Shown here in pieces: positions 11,647-18,154 of a DNA stretch of 23,727 nucleotides; position 1 is the first letter of the stretch; each line of letters opens with the position of its first letter. The DNA comes from a virus. The stretch spans positions 1 through 23,727 of the IMG/VR virus record IMGVR_UViG_3300009419_000097; one strand, given 5' to 3'. Under the pieces are notes generated by a model. It saw only the letters and a list, made by a program, of their open reading frames with translations, did no database searches and was not told the DNA's origin. The position numbers were made by a program, and so were the translations under genes.

Positions 11647-11663
11647 AGGGGCGTAATGCCCCT
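11647..11663 (+). terminator. terminator-like hairpin after the 71-residue gene
   Basis: AGGGGC-GTAAT-GCCCCT followed by TTCGTCGTTTATATA, a partly T-rich tail. It separates the short gene from the repeat region. Confidence 0.5.
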
Positions 11664-11690
11664 TTCGTCGTTTATATACCATCTGAAAGA

Positions 11691-12042
11691 TCAACATATT
11701 GCCCTAAAATGACCCTCATTTTCAACATGAATACTTTGAATATTTCCGTCATAAAAGCCAAAAATCATATTCAAAGTCAACATAATTTCGTACATAATTC
11801 AACATAATCCATGTCATTTTCAACATAAATCGGCGAATTTTCGTCATAAGTTGGAGTCAAGTTCGTCATAATTTGAATTTTCGTCATATGTTATTTCTAC
11901 ATAATTACTACAACCCTACAAAATTATTATATTTCTATGTTAAATTCGTCATAAACTATGTTAAAAATATGTTGAAAATGAAATTAGTAAGTCATTGTAA
12001 AACAATGAGTTAAGAAGAAATATGTTGAAAATGTTGAAAATG
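11691..12042. repeat. AT-rich iteron-like repeat region (candidate origin or control region)
   Basis: No gene. Two short motifs recur. TCAACATA(A) is at 11,691, 11,777, 11,799 and 11,820, with TCAACATG at 11,722 and inverted as TATGTTGAAAATG at 11,968 and 12,021, the latter followed by ATGTTGAAAATGACC. CGTCATAA is at 11,747, 11,842, 11,864 and 11,947, with near copies at 11,789 (CGTACATAA) and 11,882 (CGTCATAT). GTCATTTTCAACATAAA near 11,813 and ACCCTCATTTTCAACAT near 11,712 are mirrored by the TTGAAAATGACCCC near 12,035. Such arrays bind a dedicated protein at origins or partition sites; here the role is an inference. Confidence 0.6.
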
Positions 12043-12182
12043 ACCCCGTTTTAAAAATAAAAAAAAAAGTTGCACGTAGTAAAAAGAGAGAGAGAATAGG
12101 GAGCATGTGTTTTCAACATTGACATAATCACCATGATCTCATCATGATGATTTTGAAAATAGTTTATGGTGGTTTCATCCTA
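12043..12182. other. leader region before groEL
   Basis: An A-rich tract, a GAGAGAGAGA run, another TTTTCAACAT, and the small inverted repeat CATGAT-CTC-ATCATG near 12,132. Nothing coding is seen. Confidence 0.4.
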
Positions 12183-12213
12183 TTGCATCGACAATGTTGT
12201 TGGTGTATATTTG
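12183..12213 (+). promoter_or_regulatory. rightward promoter of the groEL gene
   Basis: TTG (12,183-12,185), 20 nt, TATATTTG (12,206-12,213). The leader to the ATG is about 28-30 nt and A/T rich. No CIRCE element is visible. Confidence 0.65.
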
Positions 12214-12245
12214 TCAGCGAATAATAAATCAAATCAAATTCAAAT

Positions 12246-13862
12246 ATGACATTAGGGTATTCTCCGAAAGAGTTATCATTTGACGAGCAAGGCAGGGCCA
12301 AACTTGTAAGTGGTATCAAGAAACTTTCCAAGGCTGTTAAGAGCACATTGGGGCCTAACGGCAACACGGTGTTATTGGAATCACCGAATCACACGCATGG
12401 GTTGACGGTCACCAAGGATGGTGTAACTGTTGCCAAGTCGATTGACTTGTTGGACCCGATTGAGAACTTGGCTGTAAGGATCATGAAGCAGGCGGCTGAT
12501 CGCACGGCGTCGGACGCAGGTGATGGCACGACCACAAGCATTGTGTTGACTGAGGCGATCATCATGAACGGGTTGGAGTACTTAAATGAGAAGTCGTTAA
12601 ACCGGTCGCAGTTGTTGAGGGAGTTGGTGGAGGTGAGTGAGAAGGTGGTGGAAGTGTTGAAGAAGAAGAGCAAGAAGTTGACGAACGCGATGCTTACGGA
12701 CGTGGCTACGATTTCTGCGAACAACGACAAGAGCATTGGTCAGATCATTGCGGAGGTTTACAAGGATGTGGGGAAGAATGGTATTGTGACGGTTGAGAAA
12801 AGCCAGAGCACTGAGACGATTGCCGAGACCACGTTGGGATTGAAGATTGACAGGGGGTATTTGAGTCCGTTGTTCATCAACGATCAGAAGAAGGACGAGT
12901 GCGTGTACGAGGATGTGATGGTGTTGGTGGCTGACATGGAGATTAGCAACATCTTGCAACTTGAGTTGGTATTGAAACCAATCATACAGGAGAACAAGCG
13001 GTTATTGTTGATTGCGCCATGCAATGCGAACGTTGTGAATACGTTGGCTGCGAACGTGATGAAGAACAATTTGAAGATTGTGGCTATCCAGCCGCCGAGT
13101 TTTGGGTACAAGCAGCACGAGTTGATGCAAGACATTGCGTTGAGTGTGGGTGCGACCTACTATAGCGAGAAGACGGGTGATGATTTGAGCCTTGTGAACT
13201 ACTCTGACTTGGGTCATGCGGCCCGGGTGATCGTGTCGAATGACAAGACCATCTTGTTGAAGTCCAATTTAAAGGCAAATCAGGCGGCGATCGATGAGAG
13301 AGTGGCTCAATTGTGGCAGGCACACAGCCAAGCGACGAAGAAGGCGGACAAGGACTTCCTGCTAGAACGCATAGCCTCCCTCACGGGAGGAATAGGCGTG
13401 ATCTACGTGGGTGGAAACACCGACTTGGAGCAGAAAGAGTTGTACGATCGTGTCGATGACGCGGTATGTGCGGTAAGATCTGCGTTAGAGGAGGGCATTT
13501 TGCCGGGCGCAGGACGCGCGTTACACGAGATTGCTACCCAACACCCCATCTTCCAAGAGATCTTCGCTCACAGCGCAGAGAAATCAGCCGCAATCGCCAT
13601 TTTGAGAGAGGCATTGCGTGCGCCGTTGGATCAGATTCTACAGAATGCCGGTATTAATCCGCAGGACGTGTACGATAACACGGAGGAGAGTGGTTTCGGG
13701 TACAACTTGAAGACGGGGCAGCACGGTGACTTGATCAAGATGGGTGTAATTGACCCGTTGAAGGTGACAAGGTGCGCGCTTCAGAACGCCATTAGCGTGG
13801 CTGTAACCATTTTGTCTACGAATGCTATCGTGACGATGGCAAGAACCTACGAGGCACAGTAG
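12246..13862 (+). CDS. groEL: phage GroEL-like chaperonin
   Basis: A 538-residue, full-length group I chaperonin. The equatorial ATP site is intact: TLGPNGNTV (34-42), TKDGVTVAKSI with D58 matching E. coli D52, DAGDGTTTS with D93 matching D87, and VDDAVCAVRSALEEGI with D405 matching D398. The usual GAGGG is GAGR (GILPGAG). The intermediate and apical regions are recognisable (QPPSFGYKQHELMQDIA, DLGHAARVIV, LERIASLTGGIGVIYVG), with a non-canonical apical face. The flexible Gly-Gly-Met tail is absent; it ends MARTYEAQ. It presumably folds phage structural proteins, with the GroES-like product encoded downstream. Confidence 0.97.
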   Translation: MTLGYSPKELSFDEQGRAKLVSGIKKLSKAVKSTLGPNGNTVLLESPNHTHGLTVTKDGVTVAKSIDLLDPIENLAVRIMKQAADRTASDAGDGTTTSIVLTEAIIMNGLEYLNEKSLNRSQLLRELVEVSEKVVEVLKKKSKKLTNAMLTDVATISANNDKSIGQIIAEVYKDVGKNGIVTVEKSQSTETIAETTLGLKIDRGYLSPLFINDQKKDECVYEDVMVLVADMEISNILQLELVLKPIIQENKRLLLIAPCNANVVNTLAANVMKNNLKIVAIQPPSFGYKQHELMQDIALSVGATYYSEKTGDDLSLVNYSDLGHAARVIVSNDKTILLKSNLKANQAAIDERVAQLWQAHSQATKKADKDFLLERIASLTGGIGVIYVGGNTDLEQKELYDRVDDAVCAVRSALEEGILPGAGRALHEIATQHPIFQEIFAHSAEKSAAIAILREALRAPLDQILQNAGINPQDVYDNTEESGFGYNLKTGQHGDLIKMGVIDPLKVTRCALQNAISVAVTILSTNAIVTMARTYEAQ

Positions 13863-13875
13863 TAAAGTTATATGT

Positions 13876-13909
13876 TCCCACGAGCATACCGTCAGATCTG
13901 CTCGTGGGA
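13876..13909 (+). terminator. terminator-like hairpin between groEL and the tmRNA
   Basis: An 11-bp perfect inverted repeat, TCCCACGAGCA...TGCTCGTGGGA, with a 12-nt loop, 13 nt past the groEL stop. The tail CTATGTTCTTTGATTT is only partly T rich, so it could also be a processing signal before the tmRNA. Confidence 0.6.
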
Positions 13910-13927
13910 CTATGTTCTTTGATTTAT

Positions 13928-14261
13928 GGGGAAGAATTGGAATCGACAGTATCGATTGGGTTTGGTGTTCACGCAGAGAGGAATCTCTATAATCATTCGA
14001 AGAAAAAAAATAAACGGCAACGTAGAATTATCAACAATGGCTTTTGAAGACGCTATGTCTTTCGTTTCTAACGAATACAAGGTAGCGGCTTAAGCCACGG
14101 GGAGTCATCCCTTGGAACAGAAAATGGCAAAATTTGTTTTGCTGGTTATGCCAGATGGTGGAATTGAAATACGGTGCAGGGCTTGCCCAGTACTAAGCGT
14201 GTAAATAAAGACATCGAATTGCGACTTTATCTGGACGGGGGTTCGAGGCCCCCCTTCTCCA
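13928..14261 (+). ncRNA. ssrA: tmRNA (trans-translation RNA)
   Basis: The 5' end is GGGGAAG followed by AATTGGAATCGACAG, the conserved tmRNA start. The 3' end has CTAAGCGTGTA, a 5-bp T-stem GGGGG/CCCCC around TTCGAGG, and CTTCTCC-A. The acceptor pairs GGGGAAG with CTTCTCC, including a G-U at the third pair, the alanyl-tRNA synthetase signal. CACGC (13,970-13,974) pairs with GCGTG (14,197-14,201) as part of helix P2. A short hairpin AGAGA-GGAA-TCTCT with ATTC after it fits pseudoknot 1. The tag frame probably resumes at GGC 14,016-14,018 and ends at TAA 14,091. CCA is not encoded. Confidence 0.9.
14016..14093 (+). other. tmRNA tag reading frame, 25 codons
   Basis: Resuming at GGC (after AAATAAAC, as in Bacteroidota tmRNAs whose tags begin with Gly), the frame reads GNVELSTMAFEDAMSF then VSNEYKVAA and stops at TAA. 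Ordinary Bacteroidota tags are about 9-10 residues and end ALAA; this one is longer and ends KVAA. The resume codon is inferred by analogy; a later codon in the same frame would give a shorter tag. Confidence 0.6.
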
Positions 14262-14267
14262 CAACAT

Positions 14268-14360
14268 GGCGCAGTGGCGGAATGCAATACGCAAGGTACT
14301 ACAAACGGGAAGTGTACATACCCTACCTACAAATTACAGGTTCAAGTCCTGTCTGCGCTT
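14268..14360 (+). tRNA. tRNA-like gene, isotype unresolved, unusual D-loop and anticodon region
   Basis: The acceptor GGCGCAG pairs with CTGCGCT (six Watson-Crick pairs plus a terminal G-U). The T-arm is canonical: ACAGG-TTCAAGT-CCTGT. The 5' part TGGCGGAATGCAATACGC resembles a leucine tRNA, but the D-loop lacks the usual GG. The segment between D-arm and T-arm is about 10 nt longer than in a class II tRNA and offers competing folds: GGGAA-GTGTACA-TACCC (anticodon GTA, one mismatch) or TACA..TGTA around AACGGGAAG, both inside AGGTA...TACCT. It may be a degenerate or modified tRNA, or one carrying an insertion. Confidence 0.5.
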
Positions 14361-14376
14361 CTAAAATAATCAAATC

Positions 14377-14634
14377 ATGCAACCCATAGGAAAATACATA
14401 GTGGTCTCCAACATTGAGGAGGAGATCAAGACAGACGGAGGGCTACTATTGTCAGCCCAAGACACAAGTGAATTTCGCTATAAGAAGGCGAAGGTGATTG
14501 AGGCTGGCACTGACGTGTCTGTGATCAAATCGGGTGACATTGTGCACTACGACAAGAGCCACAGTTTCACAATGGTGATACAGAACCACCACTATACGAT
14601 CATACAGGAGAGGGACGTGGTTATTGTCCTCTAG
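14377..14634 (+). CDS. groES: phage GroES-like co-chaperonin
   Basis: An 85-residue protein. MQPIGKYIVVSNIEEEIKTDGGLLLSAQD matches the GroES N-terminus and mobile loop (the family GG-I-V-L becomes GGLLL at residues 21-25, which docks into GroEL). AKVIEAGTDV...IKSGDIVHYDKSH and YTIIQERDVVIVL match the barrel core and C-terminal strand. It lies downstream of groEL but separated from it by the tmRNA and tRNA-like gene. The 3' end overlaps the convergent gene at 14,621 by 14 nt. It likely caps the phage chaperonin. Confidence 0.9.
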   Translation: MQPIGKYIVVSNIEEEIKTDGGLLLSAQDTSEFRYKKAKVIEAGTDVSVIKSGDIVHYDKSHSFTMVIQNHHYTIIQERDVVIVL

Positions 14635-15124
14635 CCTTTCTGATACGTTCGTCTCTGAGTCTTTCTTTTTCTAGGGCGGCCTTAAGTTCGGCTTGCTTTA
14701 GTCTGGTCTCTTTGATTTCATCGACCATATCCCCGATAAATTTACGGTATCTGCGATCCATGTAGCGCCTACGGGAGCGGTTCATGCGGCAGGTACCGGT
14801 GGGGAAGCCATCACCATTGAGGATTTTGTACAGGCTGGTGACAACGCGTTGGGTTTTCATGGTGACTTCGTATACATCGCGCATGCCGTACTTGTTACCG
14901 GATCCAAGTTTGTTGATCCATCCGCGTTCGGTGAGTCTCTTTAATCGTGTGAGGCTCCAAGAGAACAGGCGCTCATATTTTTCAAACTGGTAGTTGCTAA
15001 AGTATTTTTCATCGTGGATATAGAACAGGATATCCAGATCTTCTTGTGCTAATTCATACTTCTGCAGGGCGTATCTACGTACGACCCTCCAGTACTTCAT
15101 GTAGTTGTAGTGAGGCGCTTTCAT
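14621..15124 (-). CDS. winged-helix (MarR-like) DNA-binding protein
   Basis: A 167-residue protein and the only leftward gene in the right half. Residues 28-90 read as a winged helix-turn-helix: LDILFYIHDEKYFSNYQFEKY, then SWSLTRLKRLTERGWINKLGSG as recognition and wing, then YEVTMKTQRVVTSLYKILNG. The C-terminal half is a very basic helix (MNRSRRRYMDRRYRKFIGD ... ALEKERLRDERIRKA). Similar proteins lie next to structural modules in Bacteroidota phages. Convergent 3' ends with groES and a divergent promoter region with the gene at 15,169 make it a candidate late-gene regulator. Confidence 0.7.
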   Translation of the reverse strand: MKAPHYNYMKYWRVVRRYALQKYELAQEDLDILFYIHDEKYFSNYQFEKYERLFSWSLTRLKRLTERGWINKLGSGNKYGMRDVYEVTMKTQRVVTSLYKILNGDGFPTGTCRMNRSRRRYMDRRYRKFIGDMVDEIKETRLKQAELKAALEKERLRDERIRKARGQ

Positions 15125-15139
15125 TTAATTTGATTTTAT

Positions 15140-15147
15140 TATATTTG
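15140..15147 (+). promoter_or_regulatory. -7 element TATATTTG of the late region
   Basis: TATATTTG, 21 nt before the ATG at 15,169, in a 44-nt divergent gap. The opposite strand has TATTTTTG in the same gap, which could serve the winged-helix gene. Neither has a good -33 TTTG at 20 nt. Confidence 0.45.
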
Positions 15148-15168
15148 TATTGCAAAAATACTACAAAC

Positions 15169-15576
15169 ATGAAACCAAAGAAGCCTAGTTTTAATTCTTC
15201 TGAGTTGCCATCTCCCAAAGGCATCACTGCGAAGCCAGCAAAAATGAGAGATGCGTCTCCTAATTTTATTAACGAAAATAAAGTTGAAGAAATCAGAGAC
15301 AGTCGTGGATATAGACAGAGAAAAGTTGAAGATCCCGGAACAAATCCCGGAGGTTCGCCTAAAATTGGATACACACCACAAGGAACATCAGGCAAAGTTG
15401 CTATGAGGATTATGAAACCATCAGGCAAATTTGAATACGATAGCCAAGGTAAAGCATGTGGTCTTCCTTCTTGTGATATGCCTGTTAAAAACGAGCAATT
15501 GAACACGATCATGGATAAGAACAACAAGAACTTGAAGATCGGTAATGCCAAAAAAGTAGAAAAATACATAAAATAA
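15169..15576 (+). CDS. hypothetical late protein, 135 residues
   Basis: Starts MKPKKPSFNSSELPSPKGITAK, low-complexity and lysine/proline/serine rich, then a more ordered part (KVAMRIMKPSGKFEYDSQGKACGLPSCDMPVKNEQLNTIMDKNNKNL). Two cysteines in CGLPSC could bind metal or form a disulfide. No signal peptide. First gene of the late rightward operon. Not recognised. Confidence 0.65.
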   Translation: MKPKKPSFNSSELPSPKGITAKPAKMRDASPNFINENKVEEIRDSRGYRQRKVEDPGTNPGGSPKIGYTPQGTSGKVAMRIMKPSGKFEYDSQGKACGLPSCDMPVKNEQLNTIMDKNNKNLKIGNAKKVEKYIK

Positions 15577-15583
15577 AATAATC

Positions 15584-15709
15584 ATGAAAGCTACAATGAA
15601 AAAATCAGTTTCCGTTAAGTCGGGCAAAACTCCTGTTGCTAAAGCAGGCGCGAAGAAAATGATCATGGCTATCGCTAAGAAAGGCGATGTCAAAAAGAAA
15701 GGTTATTAA
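15584..15709 (+). CDS. 41-residue lysine-rich protein
   Basis: The frame MKATMKKSVSVKSGKTPVAK... ends AKKGDVKKKGY; 13 of 41 residues are lysine. The stop overlaps the next start (TAATG at 15,707-15,711). The composition suggests a nucleic-acid-binding or virion-internal peptide, comparable to the 49-residue protein at 22,347. Function unknown. Confidence 0.65.
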   Translation: MKATMKKSVSVKSGKTPVAKAGAKKMIMAIAKKGDVKKKGY

Positions 15710-15999
15710 TGGCTGACAAGTCCAAGATGGCGTGCAACCGCCCTGTCCCATCGGATAGGCCGGGCAAGAAGAAGATGGTGAAGGGGTGTGCCAATGGCAA
15801 GGAGAAACTCCTGCATTTTGGTGCCGAGGGCTACGGAAATAATTATTCCGCCGCTGCCCGTAAATCTTTTAAGGCACGCCATTCTTGTGACACAGCGAAC
15901 GACAAGTTAACGCCTCGTTACTGGTCGTGTAAGAATTTGTGGGCAGGCCCGGGTGGATCAACTACCCCGTCTCCCAAAAGTAAAAAAGGGAAGTACTGA
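15709..15999 (+). CDS. conserved phage protein with KSFKARHSC / YWSCKNLW motif
   Basis: A 96-residue basic protein: MADKSKMACNRPVPSDRPGKKK..., then LLHFGAEGYGNNYSAAARKSFKARHSCD and TPRYWSCKNLWAGPGGS. The cysteines (C9, C27, C60, C73) and the HFG...KSFKARHxC...YWSC pattern are a recurring phage family I have seen near head genes. The tail is Ser/Pro/Lys. Its end overlaps the next start by one base. The function is not established; it may bind metal or nucleic acid. Confidence 0.7.
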   Translation: MADKSKMACNRPVPSDRPGKKKMVKGCANGKEKLLHFGAEGYGNNYSAAARKSFKARHSCDTANDKLTPRYWSCKNLWAGPGGSTTPSPKSKKGKY

Positions 16000-16334
16000 T
16001 GAAAGACGCGTGCTACAAAAAAGTCAAGGCGCAGTACGATGTGTTCCCATCTGCGCGGGCATCACAGGCAATCGCCAAGTGCCGCAAGGGATCGGGCACC
16101 GTCCGCAAGACAAGCGAAGGCACGAGCCTAAAGAGGTGGCAGGCGGAGAAGTGGGTGGACACAAAGAGTGGTAAAGCGTGTGGGGCAGGTGGCAAGAACG
16201 AGTACTGCCGTCCGACCAAGAAGGTGTCGAGTCAGACACCAAAGACAAAGAGTGAAATCAGTCCATCAAAACTAGCCGCGAAGAAAGCGGAGAAGTCTAG
16301 GGTTGGTATGGGCAGAAGAGTTTCAAAAGTTTAA
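15999..16334 (+). CDS. DUF5872-like basic protein
   Basis: A 111-residue protein: MKDACYKKVKAQYDVFPSARASQAIAKCRKGSG ... SLKRWQAEKWVDTKSGKACG. The DACYxKVKxxYxVxPSAxAS and RWxxEKWVD motifs fit the DUF5872 family of phage and viral proteins of unknown function. The C-terminus is a disordered Lys/Ser tail. In it KVSSQTPK is encoded by GGTGTC-GAGTCA-GACACC (16,223-16,240), an inverted repeat with the same outer arms as the palindrome of the left arm. Confidence 0.75.
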   Translation: MKDACYKKVKAQYDVFPSARASQAIAKCRKGSGTVRKTSEGTSLKRWQAEKWVDTKSGKACGAGGKNEYCRPTKKVSSQTPKTKSEISPSKLAAKKAEKSRVGMGRRVSKV

Positions 16335-16335
16335 T

Positions 16336-16343
16336 TATATTTG
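16336..16343 (+). promoter_or_regulatory. -7 element TATATTTG directly before a start codon
   Basis: The upstream stop TAA leads directly into TTATATTTG-CAAC-ATG. The same arrangement occurs at 21,292 and, on the minus strand, at 1,598. Confidence 0.5.
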
Positions 16344-16347
16344 CAAC

Positions 16348-16512
16348 ATGGACAAAAGCAAAGGATTGGGTGACACCATTGAAAAATTTACCACTGCCAC
16401 CGGTATTAAGAAGGTGGTAGAAACTGTCGCTGCTGCTACTGGCAAGCCTTGTGGCTGCAAGGAGCGCAAAGATACATTGAACAGAATTTTCCCATACGAT
16501 AAAGAAAAATAA
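16348..16512 (+). CDS. 54-residue conserved phage protein
   Basis: MDKSKGLGDTIEKFTTATGIKKVVETVAAATGKPCGCKERKDTLNRIFPYDKEK. The CGCxxRKDTLNRIFPY end is a recurring motif in small phage proteins near virion genes; its function is unknown. The N-terminal half is helical. It is preceded by the TATATTTG box 4 nt from the start. Confidence 0.7.
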   Translation: MDKSKGLGDTIEKFTTATGIKKVVETVAAATGKPCGCKERKDTLNRIFPYDKEK

Positions 16513-16514
16513 TC

Positions 16515-16781
16515 ATGGCATATCAGAAACTTCAAGCATATAGGGCTGCCGCTGTAACGCCTAGCAACACAGTGGACATTCCAAGCGTATCTACCCAAGA
16601 CGGAACGGGCAACAATGGTTGCGTGTTGTACGTTGGCGGTGATGGAGACATCAAAGTTACCACTGCTGGTGGTGACGAAGTTACATTTGTTGGGTTATCG
16701 GCCGGTACATTTGTGCCTGTTCAGGTGATCCGTGTTTGGGCAACCGGCACAAACGCAACAGACATCGTCGCACTATGGTAA
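16515..16781 (+). CDS. conserved phage structural protein (spike/decoration-like)
   Basis: An 88-residue beta-rich protein: MAYQKLQAYRAAAVTPSNTVDIPSVSTQDGTGNNGCVLYVGGDGDIKV ... GLSAGTFVPVQVIRVWATGTNATDIVALW. The IPSVST - GCVLYVG - D(I/L)KVTTAGGD(E/D)VTF - PVQVIRVWATGT pattern is a very common phage family assumed to be virion-associated. No enzymatic motif. The last codons overlap the next start. Confidence 0.75.
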   Translation: MAYQKLQAYRAAAVTPSNTVDIPSVSTQDGTGNNGCVLYVGGDGDIKVTTAGGDEVTFVGLSAGTFVPVQVIRVWATGTNATDIVALW

Positions 16782-16918
16782 TTATCATTGGCAATATGAT
16801 CCGTGGCATCAAGTCGAAAGCAATCGTCTTGATCACTGGGCTTTTAGTGGCTGACAACGGAAATTACATTGTGACCGATAGCGGCAATAGATTTATAGTA
16901 ACCACAAGACAACCTTAA
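16775..16918 (+). CDS. 47-residue hypothetical late protein
   Basis: The start ATG at 16,775 overlaps the preceding stop (CTATGGTAA). Reads MVIIIGNMIRGIKSKAIVLITG, one hydrophobic segment, then DNGNYIVTDSGNRFIVTTRQP. The YIVTDSGxxxIV turn pattern is common in small tail-associated phage proteins. A longer start at 16,736 would run inside the neighbouring gene. Confidence 0.6.
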   Translation: MVIIIGNMIRGIKSKAIVLITGLLVADNGNYIVTDSGNRFIVTTRQP

Positions 16919-16920
16919 TC

Positions 16921-18153
16921 ATGGCAGATATTTTTATATATAACCTCACTACCATTGGTAGCATAGATCCTTCAAATGATTGGATGATCATTGAGGATAC
17001 TAGCGTAGGTGAGACCAAGAAGGCGGCTCCGGGGCAATTGCCCATAAGCACTGCAACACAGGCGGCTCTCGACACTAAGGTGGACGAGAATGCAGCCATT
17101 GTTGCGGCCACCAAAACCAAGATCACTTACGACGCTAAGGGGTTGGTGACTGCCGGTGCGGACTTGTCTGCCAGTGATATCCCAACGGGCATCAACGCTA
17201 CCAATATCAGCAGTGGCTTGATAAGCAATGCGGAGTTTGACTACTTGAACGGGTTGACGGACAACATCCAGACCCAATTTAATGGCAAACAGCAAACATT
17301 AACATTGACCACAACCGGTACTAGTGGCGCTGCCACATTGGTTGGTGGTACATTGAATATCCCACAGTATAGTGCTGGTGCAAGCGGCGTATCTCAGATT
17401 GTGGCAGGTACAAACGTCACCATTTCTCCAGCAGGTGGAACTGGTGTAGTGACCATCAATGCTACAGGTGGAGGCGGAGGCGGAGGAACAGTTACAAGCG
17501 TGGCTGCTCTGACTCTTGGCACTACCGGAACAGATTTGAGTTCTACGGTTGCTAACAGCACAACTACGCCTGTCATCACATTAAACGTGCCTACGGCGAG
17601 CGCTTCAAACAGGGGTGCATTATCTGCTGCGGATTGGAGCACATTCAATGGCAAGCAGGACCAGATCACAGCAGGCACTACCTCACAGTACTACAGGGGC
17701 GACAAGACGTTCCAAACACTTGACAAGACGGCTGTTGGACTTGGCAACGTGGCAAACGCAGACACTACCAACGCTGCAAACATCTCTAGTGGTGTACTTG
17801 CTGCGGCCAGGATCCCAACAAATTTAAACGCTCAAGTTCTTCAGAACTTCATCCCAAATACGGCGAGTACTTCTGCGAACTTAACTCTTAACTCAACGAA
17901 TGCTGCTACATACAACTCAAGCGTAATTGCATTGACAGGCGCTTTAACGATCACATTTGACGCATCATTGCCCAATGGCTTTAACGTAACGCTCATTCAG
18001 TTGGACGCTGCAATTTCAAGCATTGCAGGTACGGGCGGATTGGTGATCGGCAACAGACAGGGTCATGGCAAGAACAATGGGCAGTACTCAGTGGTGAGCA
18101 TCATTAAGTACACCAACGTATTGGCAATTTTAGGCGGAGACACATCTTTGTAA
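16921..18153 (+). CDS. tail fibre protein
   Basis: A 410-residue protein of serine/threonine/glycine/alanine-rich repeats typical of a trimeric beta-fibre: DTKVDENAAIVAATKTKITYDAKGLVTAGADL, TATLVGGTLNIPQY, a poly-glycine hinge (GGGGGGG near residue 185), then SASNRGALSAADWSTFNGKQ and TAVGLGNVANADTT. These blocks recur in long tail fibres of many phages. The C-terminal domain (about 310-410) is distinct and probably the tip-proximal or trimerisation part. Binding target unknown; likely a host-recognition structure. Confidence 0.85.
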   Translation: MADIFIYNLTTIGSIDPSNDWMIIEDTSVGETKKAAPGQLPISTATQAALDTKVDENAAIVAATKTKITYDAKGLVTAGADLSASDIPTGINATNISSGLISNAEFDYLNGLTDNIQTQFNGKQQTLTLTTTGTSGAATLVGGTLNIPQYSAGASGVSQIVAGTNVTISPAGGTGVVTINATGGGGGGGTVTSVAALTLGTTGTDLSSTVANSTTTPVITLNVPTASASNRGALSAADWSTFNGKQDQITAGTTSQYYRGDKTFQTLDKTAVGLGNVANADTTNAANISSGVLAAARIPTNLNAQVLQNFIPNTASTSANLTLNSTNAATYNSSVIALTGALTITFDASLPNGFNVTLIQLDAAISSIAGTGGLVIGNRQGHGKNNGQYSVVSIIKYTNVLAILGGDTSL

Positions 18154-18154
18154 T

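Noticed and set aside
11607-11807. Rightward frame over the iteron-like repeats
   Set aside because: It starts inside the preceding gene, crosses the terminator-like hairpin and consists largely of repeat translation.
11691-12042. CRISPR array
   Set aside because: Repeat units are only 8-10 bp, spacing is irregular, and there are no cas genes.
14268-14360. Group I intron in the tRNA-like gene
   Set aside because: The extra sequence is only about 10 nt, far too short for a catalytic intron.
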